Source: Paenibacillus sp. YPG26 (GTDB lineage Bacteria; Bacillota; Bacilli; Paenibacillales; Paenibacillaceae). Taken from it: a DNA stretch of 64,000 nucleotides. Below, piece by piece: positions 52,381-61,154 of this stretch; position 1 is the first letter of the stretch; each line of letters begins with the position of its first letter. The notes below the pieces were generated by a model that saw only the letters and a program-made list of their open reading frames with translations, did not search any database and was not told where the DNA came from. Location of the stretch: assembly GCF_023704175.1 (NCBI RefSeq), contig NZ_CP084530.1, positions 1,820,001 through 1,884,000 on the forward strand, written 5' to 3'. The position numbers and the translations under genes were made by a program.

Positions 52381-53357
52381 AGATCAGGCAGCTTGTTGTT
52401 CGGTTAGGCGTAATGATGATTTTGTTTATTTCAGCTGGATCGTGCTCCTTGCCTACAAGTTTCCGGGCTGAAGAAGAGTCCGTGACCCGGGTGAGCATGA
52501 TTGTCAAAATGGATCACGGTGACTACTGGAAGACCATTAAGATGGGCGCAGAGGTGGCTGCCAAGGAGTATAACGTTAAGCTGGATTTCTTGGCACCAGC
52601 TAATGAGAATGACTTCAAAGGACAGATCGGTCTGATGAAGCAATCCATCCGGAACGAGACAGATGCCATTATACTATCGGCCAGTGATTATATGGCTTTG
52701 GCTCAGGTCACTGATCAGGCGTCCTATCATGGGATACCCGTACTCTCTATGGATGCGGAAGTCGCTTCCGCCAAAGTAAAGTCCTATATCGGAGCGAATA
52801 ACTACGAAGCTGGGCAGAAGGCGGCTGAGCGTCTTGTGCAGCTTACCGGAACCGAGGGTGAGATTGGCATTGTCAATTTCGTGAAGGGAGCCCGGAATGC
52901 AGACGAGAGAGAAGAGGGCTTCATGGACTATATTGCCCGTTTTCCCGGCCTCAAGATCGCGGATGTGGAATACTGCGGGTCTGATGAGAGGCTGGCGGAG
53001 ATGCTGACCCGGACCATGATTCACAATTTTCCTGATATTAAGGGTATAGTCGCATTAAATGCCGAGGCCTCAATAGGTGCCGGCAAGGCCATTGACGAAC
53101 TGGGCTACGGAGGCAGAATCAAGTTCATTGCTTTCGATAATCCCCCTGAAATGCTGGAGAAGCTCCAGGAAGGAACGGTAGACGCTATGGTCGTTCAGAA
53201 TCCGTACAGTAACGGTTATCTTGCCGTGGCTTCAGCAGTACAGCTGGCTGAGGGCAAGAGCATTTCAGAACGTTTTGATACAGGAACGAAACTGATTGAT
53301 CTGGACAACATGCTGTGGCCGGATAATCAGAAGCTATTATTCCCCTTTATCAAATAG
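52377..53357 (+). CDS. Sugar-binding lipoprotein (periplasmic-binding-protein family 4), likely sensor accessory
   Basis: 326 residues. A lipobox-like MILFISAGSC at the N-terminus is followed by a two-lobed RbsB-type fold: VSMIVKMDHGDYWKTIKMGAE, DAIILSASDYMALAQV, GIPVLSMDAEV, SYIGANNYEAGQKAAERL, KGIVALNAEASIGAGKAI and FIAFDNPPEMLEKLQEG. Genes of this family beside YesM/LytS kinases act as extracellular ligand sensors. Here the gene shares ATGA with the kinase and has no ABC genes directly after it. mglBAC, with its own binding protein, begins 1.1 kb downstream. Confidence 0.85.
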   Translation: MKIRQLVVRLGVMMILFISAGSCSLPTSFRAEEESVTRVSMIVKMDHGDYWKTIKMGAEVAAKEYNVKLDFLAPANENDFKGQIGLMKQSIRNETDAIILSASDYMALAQVTDQASYHGIPVLSMDAEVASAKVKSYIGANNYEAGQKAAERLVQLTGTEGEIGIVNFVKGARNADEREEGFMDYIARFPGLKIADVEYCGSDERLAEMLTRTMIHNFPDIKGIVALNAEASIGAGKAIDELGYGGRIKFIAFDNPPEMLEKLQEGTVDAMVVQNPYSNGYLAVASAVQLAEGKSISERFDTGTKLIDLDNMLWPDNQKLLFPFIK

Positions 53358-53445
53358 CTGTCCTCTTGACCCAAGTAATAGATCCGCTTGTCTATGGGTA
53401 AATTATGTTATATGCAGATTACCTAAGACTTGGAGGGATTCGGCC

Positions 53446-54276
53446 ATGAATGAGAAAAGCCTGCTGAGAACGGGTACGCTCGATGTCGAGAACGTTACCG
53501 GTGATATTACCTTTGTGCGGACGCTGATCGCTAATGTATGTTTTGTAGGTGACCCGTTCCGCGGGGATTGGGTGTTAATTGACACCGGGCTTGAATCTAT
53601 GACACATCTACTAGAGAAAGAAGCGATGGAACGGTTTGGTCGACCACCTAAATCGATTATCCTTACACATGGGCATTTTGATCATGTTGGTGGGGTGATG
53701 ACTTTGTCCGACCGCTTTGAAGCTCCTGTCTATGCCCATCCACTAGAGCTGCCATTTCTGACAGGACAGCAGGACTATCCTCTCGCAGATCCGGCTGTTG
53801 GCGGTGGATTGATGGCGGAAATATCCCCGTTGTATCCGCATAAGGCTATCGATCTGAAGAACAGGGTGCATCCTCTTCCGAGTGATGGGAGCGTTCCTAA
53901 TCTGCCGGATTGGCGCTGGATTCACACCCCTGGACATAGTCCGGGCCATATTTCTTTGTACCGGGAAGCGGATGGAGCTTTAATCGCCGGGGATGCCTTT
54001 ATTACTGTTAGACAAGAATCTGCCTTAGCGGTAATATCCCAGAAGATGGAGATTAATGGGCCCCCGGCTTACTTCACCCCGGATTGGGAGCAGGCTAAGC
54101 AGTCCGTTCAGAAGCTGGCCGCGCTGAGGCCGCAGCTGGCTGTTACCGGTCACGGACAACCGGTCTCAGGTGATGAGCTGGTGCTAGGACTCAGCCGCCT
54201 AGCTGATAATTTCGATGAGCTTGCTGTGCCCGAGCAGGGCAGGTATGTTGATGAAGCTGGTCATAATGAAGAATAA
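53446..54276 (+). CDS. MBL-fold metallo-hydrolase
   Basis: 276 residues with the metallo-beta-lactamase signature THGHFDHVGG (H-x-H-x-D-H), a further HTPGHSPGHISLY histidine, the bridging Asp in LIAGDAF and the last His near VTGHGQP. It is probably a cytoplasmic hydrolase of the glyoxalase II/lactonase-like kind; the substrate is unknown. ATG 53446 follows TTGGAGGG. It sits alone between the sensor operon and mglBAC and ends at a terminator, so a link to sugar metabolism is only positional. Confidence 0.88.
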   Translation: MNEKSLLRTGTLDVENVTGDITFVRTLIANVCFVGDPFRGDWVLIDTGLESMTHLLEKEAMERFGRPPKSIILTHGHFDHVGGVMTLSDRFEAPVYAHPLELPFLTGQQDYPLADPAVGGGLMAEISPLYPHKAIDLKNRVHPLPSDGSVPNLPDWRWIHTPGHSPGHISLYREADGALIAGDAFITVRQESALAVISQKMEINGPPAYFTPDWEQAKQSVQKLAALRPQLAVTGHGQPVSGDELVLGLSRLADNFDELAVPEQGRYVDEAGHNEE

Positions 54277-54287
54277 GAATAATTATG

Positions 54288-54322
54288 AAGCGCCTCTTCC
54301 GTGTAGGAAGGGGCGCTTTTTC
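54288..54322 (+). terminator. Rho-independent terminator after the MBL-fold gene
   Basis: AAGCGCCTCTTCC pairs with GGAAGGGGCGCTT (one G-T) around GTGTA, followed by T. Confidence 0.88.
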
Positions 54323-54380
54323 TATAAGTATGCTTAAGCAGATTAGTGAGAATTTTTATATAACTCATCAGAATTTTGAA

Positions 54381-54409
54381 TTCGCAGAGGTCCGATTATC
54401 CTTCATAAT
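54381..54409 (+). promoter_or_regulatory. Putative promoter of mglBAC
   Basis: TTCGCA (54381-54386) and CATAAT (54404-54409) are separated by 17 bases. The -10 runs into the cre-like site that follows. Confidence 0.5.
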
Positions 54410-54422
54410 GAAAGCGTACACA
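54409..54422 (+). promoter_or_regulatory. cre site overlapping the mglB promoter
   Basis: TGAAAGCGTACACA fits TGNAANCGNWNNCA at every fixed position and overlaps the end of the -10. This is the expected place for CcpA repression of a sugar uptake operon. Confidence 0.65.
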
Positions 54423-54498
54423 AGTTGTTCGCAGGTGAACAGATCAGAACACACAAGAAGAGATACTTCATTTCAGATTATGGGAGGTCAACAGAAAT

Positions 54499-55521
54499 AT
54501 GAAGAAGCTAAGCATGGTGGTACTGGCGACAACGGTAATGGGAGCGGCGCTGGCAGGTTGCTCGGGGAACGGAAGCAGCGGTTCTTCCACAGAGCCGAAT
54601 GTAGGTGTGGCGATTTATAAGTTCGATGACACGTTCATGACAGGTGTTCGTAACTCAATCGAGACGAATGGAAAAGGAATCGCGAAGGTCGACATTGTAG
54701 ACAGCCAGAACTCCCAGCCGACACAGAATGATAAGGTCGATATGTTCTTGACCAAGAGCACGAAGGCGCTTGTTATTAATCCGGTTGACCGAACGGCTGC
54801 AGGAGTCATTATCGATAAAGCCAAAGCGAAAGACACACCGGTTGTATTTCTGAACCGTGAACCTCTCCCTGAGGACATGAAGAAATGGGACAAAGTCTAC
54901 TACGTTGGAGCCAAAGCTGAAGAATCCGGTGCCCTGGAGGGCGGATTGATCGTGGATTACTGGAAGGCTCATCCGGAAGCGGATAAGAATAAAGACGGCG
55001 TGCTCCAATATGTCATGCTCAAGGGTGAGCAAGGGCATCAGGATGCAGAGCTGCGTACGAAGCATTCGATCCAGGCTGTGGAAGAAGCGGGCATCAAGGT
55101 GGAGAAGCTGGCCGAAGACAATGCGAACTGGGACCGTGTAAAAGGCCAAGAGAAAATGGCTGCCTTCCTGGCCGCTCATGGCGACAAGATCGAAGCGGTC
55201 CTCGCGAACAATGATGATATGGCGCTTGGGGCTATCGAAGCCTTGAAAGCGGGCGGATACTTTACAGGTGGTAAATATGTACCGGTTGTCGGCGTAGACG
55301 CCACCGCGCCAGCGCTGCAGGCCCTCGGGGATGGAACCATGCTTGGCACCGTTCTTAACGACGCAAATAACCAGGGTAAAGCGGCAATCACACTGGCCTC
55401 CCTGCTCGGTCAGGGCAAAGAGATTACGAAAGAAAGTGTTGGCTATGACGTAACCGACAAGCAGTATATCTGGATTCCTTACAAAAAAATCACGAAAGAC
55501 AACATGAAAGACGCACAATAA
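54499..55521 (+). CDS. mglB: MglB, galactose/glucose-type ABC transporter substrate-binding lipoprotein
   Basis: 340 residues. A lipobox (ALAGC, Cys21) is followed by a two-lobed sugar-binding fold. It lines up well with E. coli MglB as I recall it: GVAIYKFDDTFM, DSQNSQPTQNDKVDMFL, VDRTAAGVIIDKAK, VYYVGAKAEESG, the calcium-site-like DKNKDGVLQ, LKGEQGHQDAELRT, LANNDDMALGAIEALK, VVGVDATAPALQAL and GTVLNDANNQGKA. It should bind galactose/glucose or methyl-galactoside. ATG 54499 follows GGGAGGTC. The ATP-binding gene begins 127 bases later. Confidence 0.93.
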   Translation: MKKLSMVVLATTVMGAALAGCSGNGSSGSSTEPNVGVAIYKFDDTFMTGVRNSIETNGKGIAKVDIVDSQNSQPTQNDKVDMFLTKSTKALVINPVDRTAAGVIIDKAKAKDTPVVFLNREPLPEDMKKWDKVYYVGAKAEESGALEGGLIVDYWKAHPEADKNKDGVLQYVMLKGEQGHQDAELRTKHSIQAVEEAGIKVEKLAEDNANWDRVKGQEKMAAFLAAHGDKIEAVLANNDDMALGAIEALKAGGYFTGGKYVPVVGVDATAPALQALGDGTMLGTVLNDANNQGKAAITLASLLGQGKEITKESVGYDVTDKQYIWIPYKKITKDNMKDAQ

Positions 55522-55648
55522 TTGAATTTGAGCTTCTTGGTACAGGGCTGAAAAGGAAGGTTGTCTGCCAAGTGCAGGTAGCCTTCCGATTCTTGTGATA
55601 AGCAAGCATATACAAAATGGATAGGAAATGCGGCAGTAAGGAGGCGAA

Positions 55649-57166
55649 ATGCAAATGGCTGAGCAAGAGTACTACCTTGAAATGAGAAATATCTCCAAAG
55701 AATTCCCTGGAGTTAAGGCGCTAGATCAAGTCACCCTGCAGGTTAGGCCGGGTACAGTGCATGCGCTTATGGGAGAGAATGGAGCAGGGAAATCGACTCT
55801 GATGAAATGTCTGTTCGGTATTTACAAGCCGGACGCGGGAGACATCTATCTAAATGGCAAGAAAAGCGAAATATTGAATTCCAGCGATGCTCTAGCCAAC
55901 GGGATCTCAATGATCCATCAAGAGCTCCATCCCATTCCGTTCCGGGATGTAATGGAGAATATATGGCTTGGACGATTCCCAATGAAGGGAATTGGTCCAT
56001 TCAAATTTGTGGATCACCGCAGAATGTACCGGGATACAGAAGAGCTTTTCAGGCAGCTGGATATTGATTTGAGGCCGGATACCCTGGTCGGTAAATTATC
56101 TGTGTCCAAAATTCAGTCGATCGAAATTGCGAAAGCGGTATCTTTTAACTCTCGAATTATCGTGATGGATGAACCTACCTCGTCGCTCACAGGTGTGGAA
56201 GTGGAACATTTATTCCGCATTATCCGTGATCTGAAAGCCAAAGGCGTCGCCATCATTTATATATCTCACAAAATGGAAGAAATCCTTCGCATCTCAGACG
56301 ATGTTACCATCATGCGTGACGGGAAGAAGATCGGCACCTGGCCTGCAGCCGAGATGACCACAGATCTTATTATCTCCAAGATGGTAGGTCGTGATCTGAC
56401 CCACCGGTTCCCGGACCGCGGCAACGTGCCTGGAGATGTTATTTTGGAAGCGCATTCATTGACTTCGCCAGTGGAGAAATCGTTCAAGAACGTTTCTTTT
56501 GAGCTTAGAAAAGGGGAGATTCTCGGTATTGGCGGACTGGTTGGTGCACAGCGGACAGAGCTCATTGAAGCCTTATTTGGTCTTCGGGACCTCGAATCGG
56601 GGAGCATCTCGATTCATGGCAAGCAGGTCAAGATCAAGTCGCCTAAAGATGCCATGAAGCATGGCCTGGCGCTGCTGACTGAAGAACGCCGGACAACCGG
56701 AATATTTCCTGTGCTATCCGTACATGAGAATGGGGCTATTGCCAACCTGGACCGGTATGTAACGCCATATATGCTGCTAAACGAGAAGAAAAAGCAGGCA
56801 GAGACTAACAAAATGATCGAGAAGCTGCGGACAAAAACACCGAATACCAAGGCACTCATTATGAATCTGTCTGGTGGGAATCAACAGAAGGTACTGCTTG
56901 CCAGATGGCTGCTGACCGAACCGGAGATTCTTCTGCTCGACGAACCAACCCGCGGTATAGATGTGGGAGCCAAATTCGAAATTTATTCCATTATTGCGGA
57001 CTTGGCGCGTCAAGGGAAGAGCATTATTATGATCTCTTCAGAAATGCCGGAGCTTCTGGGGATGTCAGATCGCATTATGGTTATGTCAGAAGGGAAATTG
57101 ACAGGGATATTAGATGGAGAAGCGGCCAGTGAAGAGACGATTATGCGGCTGGCTGCCCAGCATTAG
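55649..57166 (+). CDS. mglA: MglA, galactose/methyl galactoside ABC transporter ATP-binding protein
   Basis: 505 residues with two ABC domains. N-terminal: Walker A GENGAGKSTL, Q-loop HQE, signature LSVSKIQSIEIAKA, Walker B IIVMDEPTSSL. C-terminal: degenerate Walker A GGLVGAQRTEL, signature LSGGNQQKVLLARWL, Walker B ILLLDEPTRGIDVG. This monosaccharide-type double ATPase pattern powers uptake with MglB and MglC. RBS AAGGAGG is 4 bases before ATG 55649 and 10 before ATG 55655, so the start may be the second. Confidence 0.95.
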   Translation: MQMAEQEYYLEMRNISKEFPGVKALDQVTLQVRPGTVHALMGENGAGKSTLMKCLFGIYKPDAGDIYLNGKKSEILNSSDALANGISMIHQELHPIPFRDVMENIWLGRFPMKGIGPFKFVDHRRMYRDTEELFRQLDIDLRPDTLVGKLSVSKIQSIEIAKAVSFNSRIIVMDEPTSSLTGVEVEHLFRIIRDLKAKGVAIIYISHKMEEILRISDDVTIMRDGKKIGTWPAAEMTTDLIISKMVGRDLTHRFPDRGNVPGDVILEAHSLTSPVEKSFKNVSFELRKGEILGIGGLVGAQRTELIEALFGLRDLESGSISIHGKQVKIKSPKDAMKHGLALLTEERRTTGIFPVLSVHENGAIANLDRYVTPYMLLNEKKKQAETNKMIEKLRTKTPNTKALIMNLSGGNQQKVLLARWLLTEPEILLLDEPTRGIDVGAKFEIYSIIADLARQGKSIIMISSEMPELLGMSDRIMVMSEGKLTGILDGEAASEETIMRLAAQH

Positions 57167-57186
57167 AGGCGGGAGAGGGAGGAAGC

Positions 57187-58203
57187 ATGAACATGAGTGC
57201 TAGAAGAATACAGGATATGATTACTCAAAATGCCATCTATATTGTACTGGTGGTATTAATTATCGGGATCGCGATCTATGACCCGTCATTTATCGGGATT
57301 AATGCACTGCGTGATGTATTGAACCAATCGGCTACGCGGACCATTATAGCGCTGGGTGTTGCCTTTATCCTCATAACGGGAGGAACGGATTTATCCGCAG
57401 GACGCATGGTTGGTCTAACTGCTGTTATCTCAGCTTCCATGCTGCAGGTCCAGGACTACCCAAGAAGGTTCTTCCCAGATCTCATTGATCTGCCAGTTAT
57501 TGTTCCCGTACTTCTTGCTATAGCAGTTGGATTCTTGTTCGGTATGATCAATGGTCTGATTGTCGCCAAATTAAGGGTTCCCCCATTCATCGCTACACTG
57601 GGTACGATGGTTATCATTTATGGTGTGAACTCTCTCTATTTCGATATGGATCCGAACCATTCCCAGCCAATTGGCGGCCTGAGACCCGACTTTACAACCT
57701 GGTGGGGATCCGGTAGTATCGGTTCAGGCCCGTACTCTGTCCCTTATATCGTTATAATTGCCATTGTCGTCTCTATTCTGGTATGGGTTATCTTCAACAA
57801 AACACGGCTCGGTAAAAATATGTATGCGATTGGCGGTAACGAACAAGCCGCTAAAGTCTCAGGAATTAACGTATCCCGCAACCTGATCTGGATCTATTCT
57901 ATCGCAGGCGCATTGTATGGTCTTGCGGGGGTAATGGAAGCAGCCAGAACAGGCGGAGCAACGAATAACTACGGTAACATGTATGAGCTTGATGCGATTG
58001 CGGCATGCGTGGTTGGCGGTGTATCGACAACTGGAGGTATAGGTACAGTACCGGGGGTCCTGACCGGGGTGTTAATCTTTACAGTGATCAACTATGGATT
58101 AACCTTCATTGGAGTAAGCCCCAACTGGCAGCTCATCATTAAAGGTATGATCATCGTTGCCGCTGTAGCCTTCGATATGCGCAAATATGCGAGCAAAAAA
58201 TAA
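57187..58203 (+). CDS. mglC: MglC, galactose/methyl galactoside ABC transporter permease
   Basis: 338 residues, BPD_transp_2 family, about 8-10 membrane helices. IIALGVAFILITGGTDLSAG, GFLFGMINGLIVAKLRVPPFIATLGT, NMYAIGGNEQAAKVSGINV and ACVVGGVSTTGGIGTVPGVL carry the family features including the conserved cytoplasmic loop. ATG 57187 (or 57193) follows GGGAGAGGGAGGAAGC. Last gene of mglBAC; a weak hairpin, CCGCG/CGCGG at 58225-58244, follows without a clear T run. Confidence 0.95.
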   Translation: MNMSARRIQDMITQNAIYIVLVVLIIGIAIYDPSFIGINALRDVLNQSATRTIIALGVAFILITGGTDLSAGRMVGLTAVISASMLQVQDYPRRFFPDLIDLPVIVPVLLAIAVGFLFGMINGLIVAKLRVPPFIATLGTMVIIYGVNSLYFDMDPNHSQPIGGLRPDFTTWWGSGSIGSGPYSVPYIVIIAIVVSILVWVIFNKTRLGKNMYAIGGNEQAAKVSGINVSRNLIWIYSIAGALYGLAGVMEAARTGGATNNYGNMYELDAIAACVVGGVSTTGGIGTVPGVLTGVLIFTVINYGLTFIGVSPNWQLIIKGMIIVAAVAFDMRKYASKK

Positions 58204-58375
58204 TATAGGATAAGGATTCACCAGCCGCGGCAGAAATGTCGCGGTTATACCACATTTTGGTAATGCAAGGTCATTCTATCCATGTTAAAATGTAACATAG
58301 AACGAACTCTCTTGATCTAGATTTAAAGGTTATGGGTTGCTCGCAGTAAATTACTTCTTGGAAAGGGGGATTATC

Positions 58376-58921
58376 ATGAATCAGCCATTAATGGGGCAAC
58401 GGGCATTGCGTATGTGCTGCGCATTATTAACGGTGCTTCTGCTCGGTACGTTCTCCATTCATTCAGACGCTGCCGCTGCTTCCGCGGCGACACCAAAGTC
58501 CAGTCAATTGTCCAAGCAGGCGGAACTTGCGGCGAGGTTCGCGAAGATTCAGGCAGACCGGGCAGCCAAGGTGGTTGAGCTTGTGAACAAGGAACGGACA
58601 AGCGCGGGACTGAAGAAGCTTGTTGTGCATGACAAGCTGAGAGGTCTGGCGAAGGATAAGGCGATCGACCTGTACAAGCATAATTATTTCAGCCATACTT
58701 CACCCACCTTTGGTTCTCCGTTCGACATGATGGATGCATACCATATTACGTTTCGTTACGCGGGTGAGAACATTGCCAAGGGACAGCGTACCCCCGAGGA
58801 AGTAGTCAAGGACTGGATGAAGAGCCCGGGCCATCGCAAAAATATTCTTAACGCCCACTACACGCTGATTGGTGTCGGTTATTACAATGGACTCTGGGTC
58901 CAGGAATTTATCGGAAAATGA
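58376..58921 (+). CDS. Secreted CAP/SCP-domain protein
   Basis: 181 residues. A signal peptide at about 1-37 ends in SDAAAASAA. The CAP domain (about 65-181) shows VVELVNKERTSAGLKKL, KAIDLYKHNYFSHTSPTFG, YAGENIAKGQRTPEEVVKDWMKSPGHRKNILNAHYTLIGVG and a C-terminal WVQEF, resembling the C-terminal part of B. subtilis YkwD. The role outside the cell is unknown. ATG 58376 follows GAAAGGGGG. Confidence 0.92.
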   Translation: MNQPLMGQRALRMCCALLTVLLLGTFSIHSDAAAASAATPKSSQLSKQAELAARFAKIQADRAAKVVELVNKERTSAGLKKLVVHDKLRGLAKDKAIDLYKHNYFSHTSPTFGSPFDMMDAYHITFRYAGENIAKGQRTPEEVVKDWMKSPGHRKNILNAHYTLIGVGYYNGLWVQEFIGK

Positions 58922-58924
58922 TTC

Positions 58925-58962
58925 AAGCACTGCTTCACCCACTGGGGTAAGCAGTGCTTTTT
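58925..58962 (+). terminator. Rho-independent terminator after the CAP gene
   Basis: AAGCACTGCTT pairs perfectly with AAGCAGTGCTT, followed by TTT. Confidence 0.85.
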
Positions 58963-59044
58963 GTGTCCGTCCTTTTTCTAAAGGGATATCGGCGTGTACA
59001 GCTTATACTTGCTAATCATCGAAGATCAAGAAGCAGGGGCATAG

Positions 59045-59082
59045 AACAATAAAGAAGCAGCGGAACATGTCCGCTGCTTCTT
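59045..59082 (-). terminator. Terminator downstream of tRNA-Lys
   Basis: On the minus strand GAAGCAGCGGA pairs with TCCGCTGCTTC around CATGT, followed by TTTATT. It lies 11 bases past the tRNA 3' end. Confidence 0.8.
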
Positions 59083-59092
59083 CAATACAATA

Positions 59093-59165
59093 TGGGTTAT
59101 GCAGGGGTCGAACCTGCGACCTGCCGATTAAGAGTCGGCTGCTCTACCAACTAAGCTAATAACCC
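59093..59165 (-). tRNA. tRNA-Lys (anticodon CUU)
   Basis: 73 bases on the minus strand. Acceptor GGGTTAT/ATAACCC, D arm GCTTAGTTGGTAGAGC, anticodon stem GCCGA/TCGGC with loop CTCTTAA (anticodon CTT at 59132-59130), T arm GCAGG-TTCGACC-CCTGC and discriminator A. CCA is not encoded. It is the only tRNA in the window and the only minus-strand gene in its surroundings. Confidence 0.97.
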
Positions 59166-59332
59166 GAAATAGGTACTCGGTGAAATTTATTATACTCTTT
59201 GACCTTGCCAATGTCCAGTGTTAACTCTAGTGAATTTGCAAATTGTAAAGAGGTGATTTATGTTAATTACATATGTCTAACCTATGTATATATGATTCAG
59301 AAACACCTGACAAATAAAGCGGGAGGGTTATT

Positions 59333-60145
59333 ATGAATTCGTCGTCTTGGGCTTGGAGGACCATAGGCATTTCTTCTATTCTGGCAACGCTGCTGCTGTG
59401 TGCCGGATTTTTGTATGCCGTGAAAGATGTAATCGCACCGGAGGCCGGGAATCTGTGGGCAAGCATGCCTAGCGGGAGCTTGTCAGATGCAGCCCCGACC
59501 ACGGATGCCAAGGAATTGAATATCGTATCACTTGGAGATTCCCTGGCTAAAGGGACTGGTGATGATACCGGGCAAGGATTTGTGCGCAGAGCGGTAACCG
59601 GGCTTCAGCAAGAACAGAAGCTTCCGGTTAAGCTTGTGAATAATTTGGGTGTGAACGGCATGACTACAAAGGGGCTTCTGCCAACGCTTAGCGAAGAGGG
59701 AGTTCAGTATGTGCTTAGGAATTCCAACATTATTCTCCTGTCTATTGGAGGAAATGATCTGTTCCAGGGAGCCCAGAATGTCCAAGCCGGCAAGGCACTT
59801 CCTACTTATGAAGAGTTGTCTTCCGAGGTGGAGGAGGCTTCCGCAAGGCTGAAGCAGATTGTCGATCGAATCCACAAGATCAATCCCACTGCTCAGCTTG
59901 TGTACGTTGGACTCTATAATCCTTTCAACGACCTGAAGGAAATGCGGATTCCCGGGAACCAGGCCGTGGCGGAGTGGAACATGAGGGCTTCAGAGATACT
60001 GAACAGCTATGAGACTGGGCGAGTAGTCTCGACCTTTGATATTTTTACGGGAAATACAAAGAAATACTTGGCGGATGATCACTTTCATCCGAATGGCGAC
60101 GGATATCAATATATCGCGGAGCGGATTGTTCAGGGACTGCGTTAG
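59333..60145 (+). CDS. GDSL-family lipase/esterase, membrane anchored
   Basis: 270 residues. A membrane segment at about 12-32 (IGISSILATLLLCAGFLYAV) anchors an SGNH-hydrolase domain. Block I is VSLGDSLAKGTG, block II Gly is in NLGVNGMTT, block III GGNDLF and block V DHFHPNGDGY, so the full Ser-Gly-Asn-His set is present. It is probably active outside the cytoplasm on an acyl ester of unknown nature. ATG 59333 follows GGGAGGG. An ABC exporter begins 25 bases later and may be in the same operon. Confidence 0.9.
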   Translation: MNSSSWAWRTIGISSILATLLLCAGFLYAVKDVIAPEAGNLWASMPSGSLSDAAPTTDAKELNIVSLGDSLAKGTGDDTGQGFVRRAVTGLQQEQKLPVKLVNNLGVNGMTTKGLLPTLSEEGVQYVLRNSNIILLSIGGNDLFQGAQNVQAGKALPTYEELSSEVEEASARLKQIVDRIHKINPTAQLVYVGLYNPFNDLKEMRIPGNQAVAEWNMRASEILNSYETGRVVSTFDIFTGNTKKYLADDHFHPNGDGYQYIAERIVQGLR

Positions 60146-60170
60146 CAGATAAGGTGAGGAGTGAGAAGAA

Positions 60171-61154
60171 TTGGCCCATAACATTCAGGAAGAACGCAGC
60201 GGCTCTGAAGTCGTGCTCTCTGTGGATCATTTGCGGAAGAAGATCGGGAAGAAATGGATTATTGATGATGTCACCTTTGACGTGAGAAGCGGTGAGATCT
60301 TTGGATTTCTTGGACCCAATGGAGCGGGGAAGACAACAACTATACGGATGCTGGTCGATCTCATTAAGCCTACCGAAGGGAAGGTTCAGATCTGCGGTTA
60401 TGATGTGAACCGGGATCCTGAGCGCGCACTTGCCTTTGTAGGTTCTATTGTAGAGAATCCTGAGGTCTATCCTTACCTCACAGGGTGGGAGAATCTCCAG
60501 CACTTTGCCCGGATGCAGCCGGGGATTGATGAAGCGCGCATACAAGAAGTGGTAGAGATTGTAAGACTGGATCAACGGATTCACGATAAAGTGAAGACAT
60601 ACTCACTGGGGATGCGGCAGCGCCTCGGGATCGCCCAGGCCTTGCTTGGCCGTCCTAAGCTGCTTATTCTGGATGAGCCTACGAACGGGCTTGATCCCAA
60701 GGGGATCAAGGAGCTTAGGGCCTTCGTCCGCCGTCTGGCTGAAGAAGGAATGGCCGTGTTCGTATCCAGTCATCTATTGAGTGAGATTCAGCTGCTCTGC
60801 GATCGTGTGGCGATTATAAGCCGCGGGCGGGTTCTGGCCGTAGGTGGAGTGAATGAATTGGTCTCCGGCAATGCCAACTATGTGATCTGGCAGCTGAGTC
60901 CGAGAGCCCGTGGAGTTGAAATTCTGGAGAGTCACGGAGCTAAGCTCGTTGCCGATCCCCATGCCGTGCTGGATGATACGATTGCGGCCGGTCTAAATGA
61001 GGATTCTGTGGTTACCCAGTTCACCGGCGGTTCTATATCCGCAACTGTTCCCCTGCTAGTGGCCGCTGGGGTTGAGGTGCGGGATGTTCATAAGATAAAT
61101 CCTACTCTGGAGCAGCTGTTCCTTGAGATGACAGAAGGTGAATCGATTGAGTAG
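60171..61154 (+). CDS. ABC transporter ATP-binding protein (BcrA/CcmA type)
   Basis: 327 residues. Walker A GPNGAGKTTTIR, Q-loop VENPEVYP, signature YSLGMRQRLGIAQALL, Walker B LLILDEPTNGLDPKG, H-loop SSHLLSE. A C-terminal extension of about 100 residues is typical of bacitracin-type exporters. TTG start with AAGGTGAGGAG upstream. It overlaps the permease gene by 8 bases. The substrate is unknown; drug, peptide or lipid export are the usual roles. Confidence 0.92.
   Translation: MAHNIQEERSGSEVVLSVDHLRKKIGKKWIIDDVTFDVRSGEIFGFLGPNGAGKTTTIRMLVDLIKPTEGKVQICGYDVNRDPERALAFVGSIVENPEVYPYLTGWENLQHFARMQPGIDEARIQEVVEIVRLDQRIHDKVKTYSLGMRQRLGIAQALLGRPKLLILDEPTNGLDPKGIKELRAFVRRLAEEGMAVFVSSHLLSEIQLLCDRVAIISRGRVLAVGGVNELVSGNANYVIWQLSPRARGVEILESHGAKLVADPHAVLDDTIAAGLNEDSVVTQFTGGSISATVPLLVAAGVEVRDVHKINPTLEQLFLEMTEGESIE

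Noticed and set aside
54285..54620. 111-residue open frame before mglB
   Set aside because: It runs through a terminator, the promoter/cre site and the mglB start in another frame.
54655..55605. 316-residue frame opposite mglB
   Set aside because: Composition is unlike a real protein and MglB on the other strand is certain.
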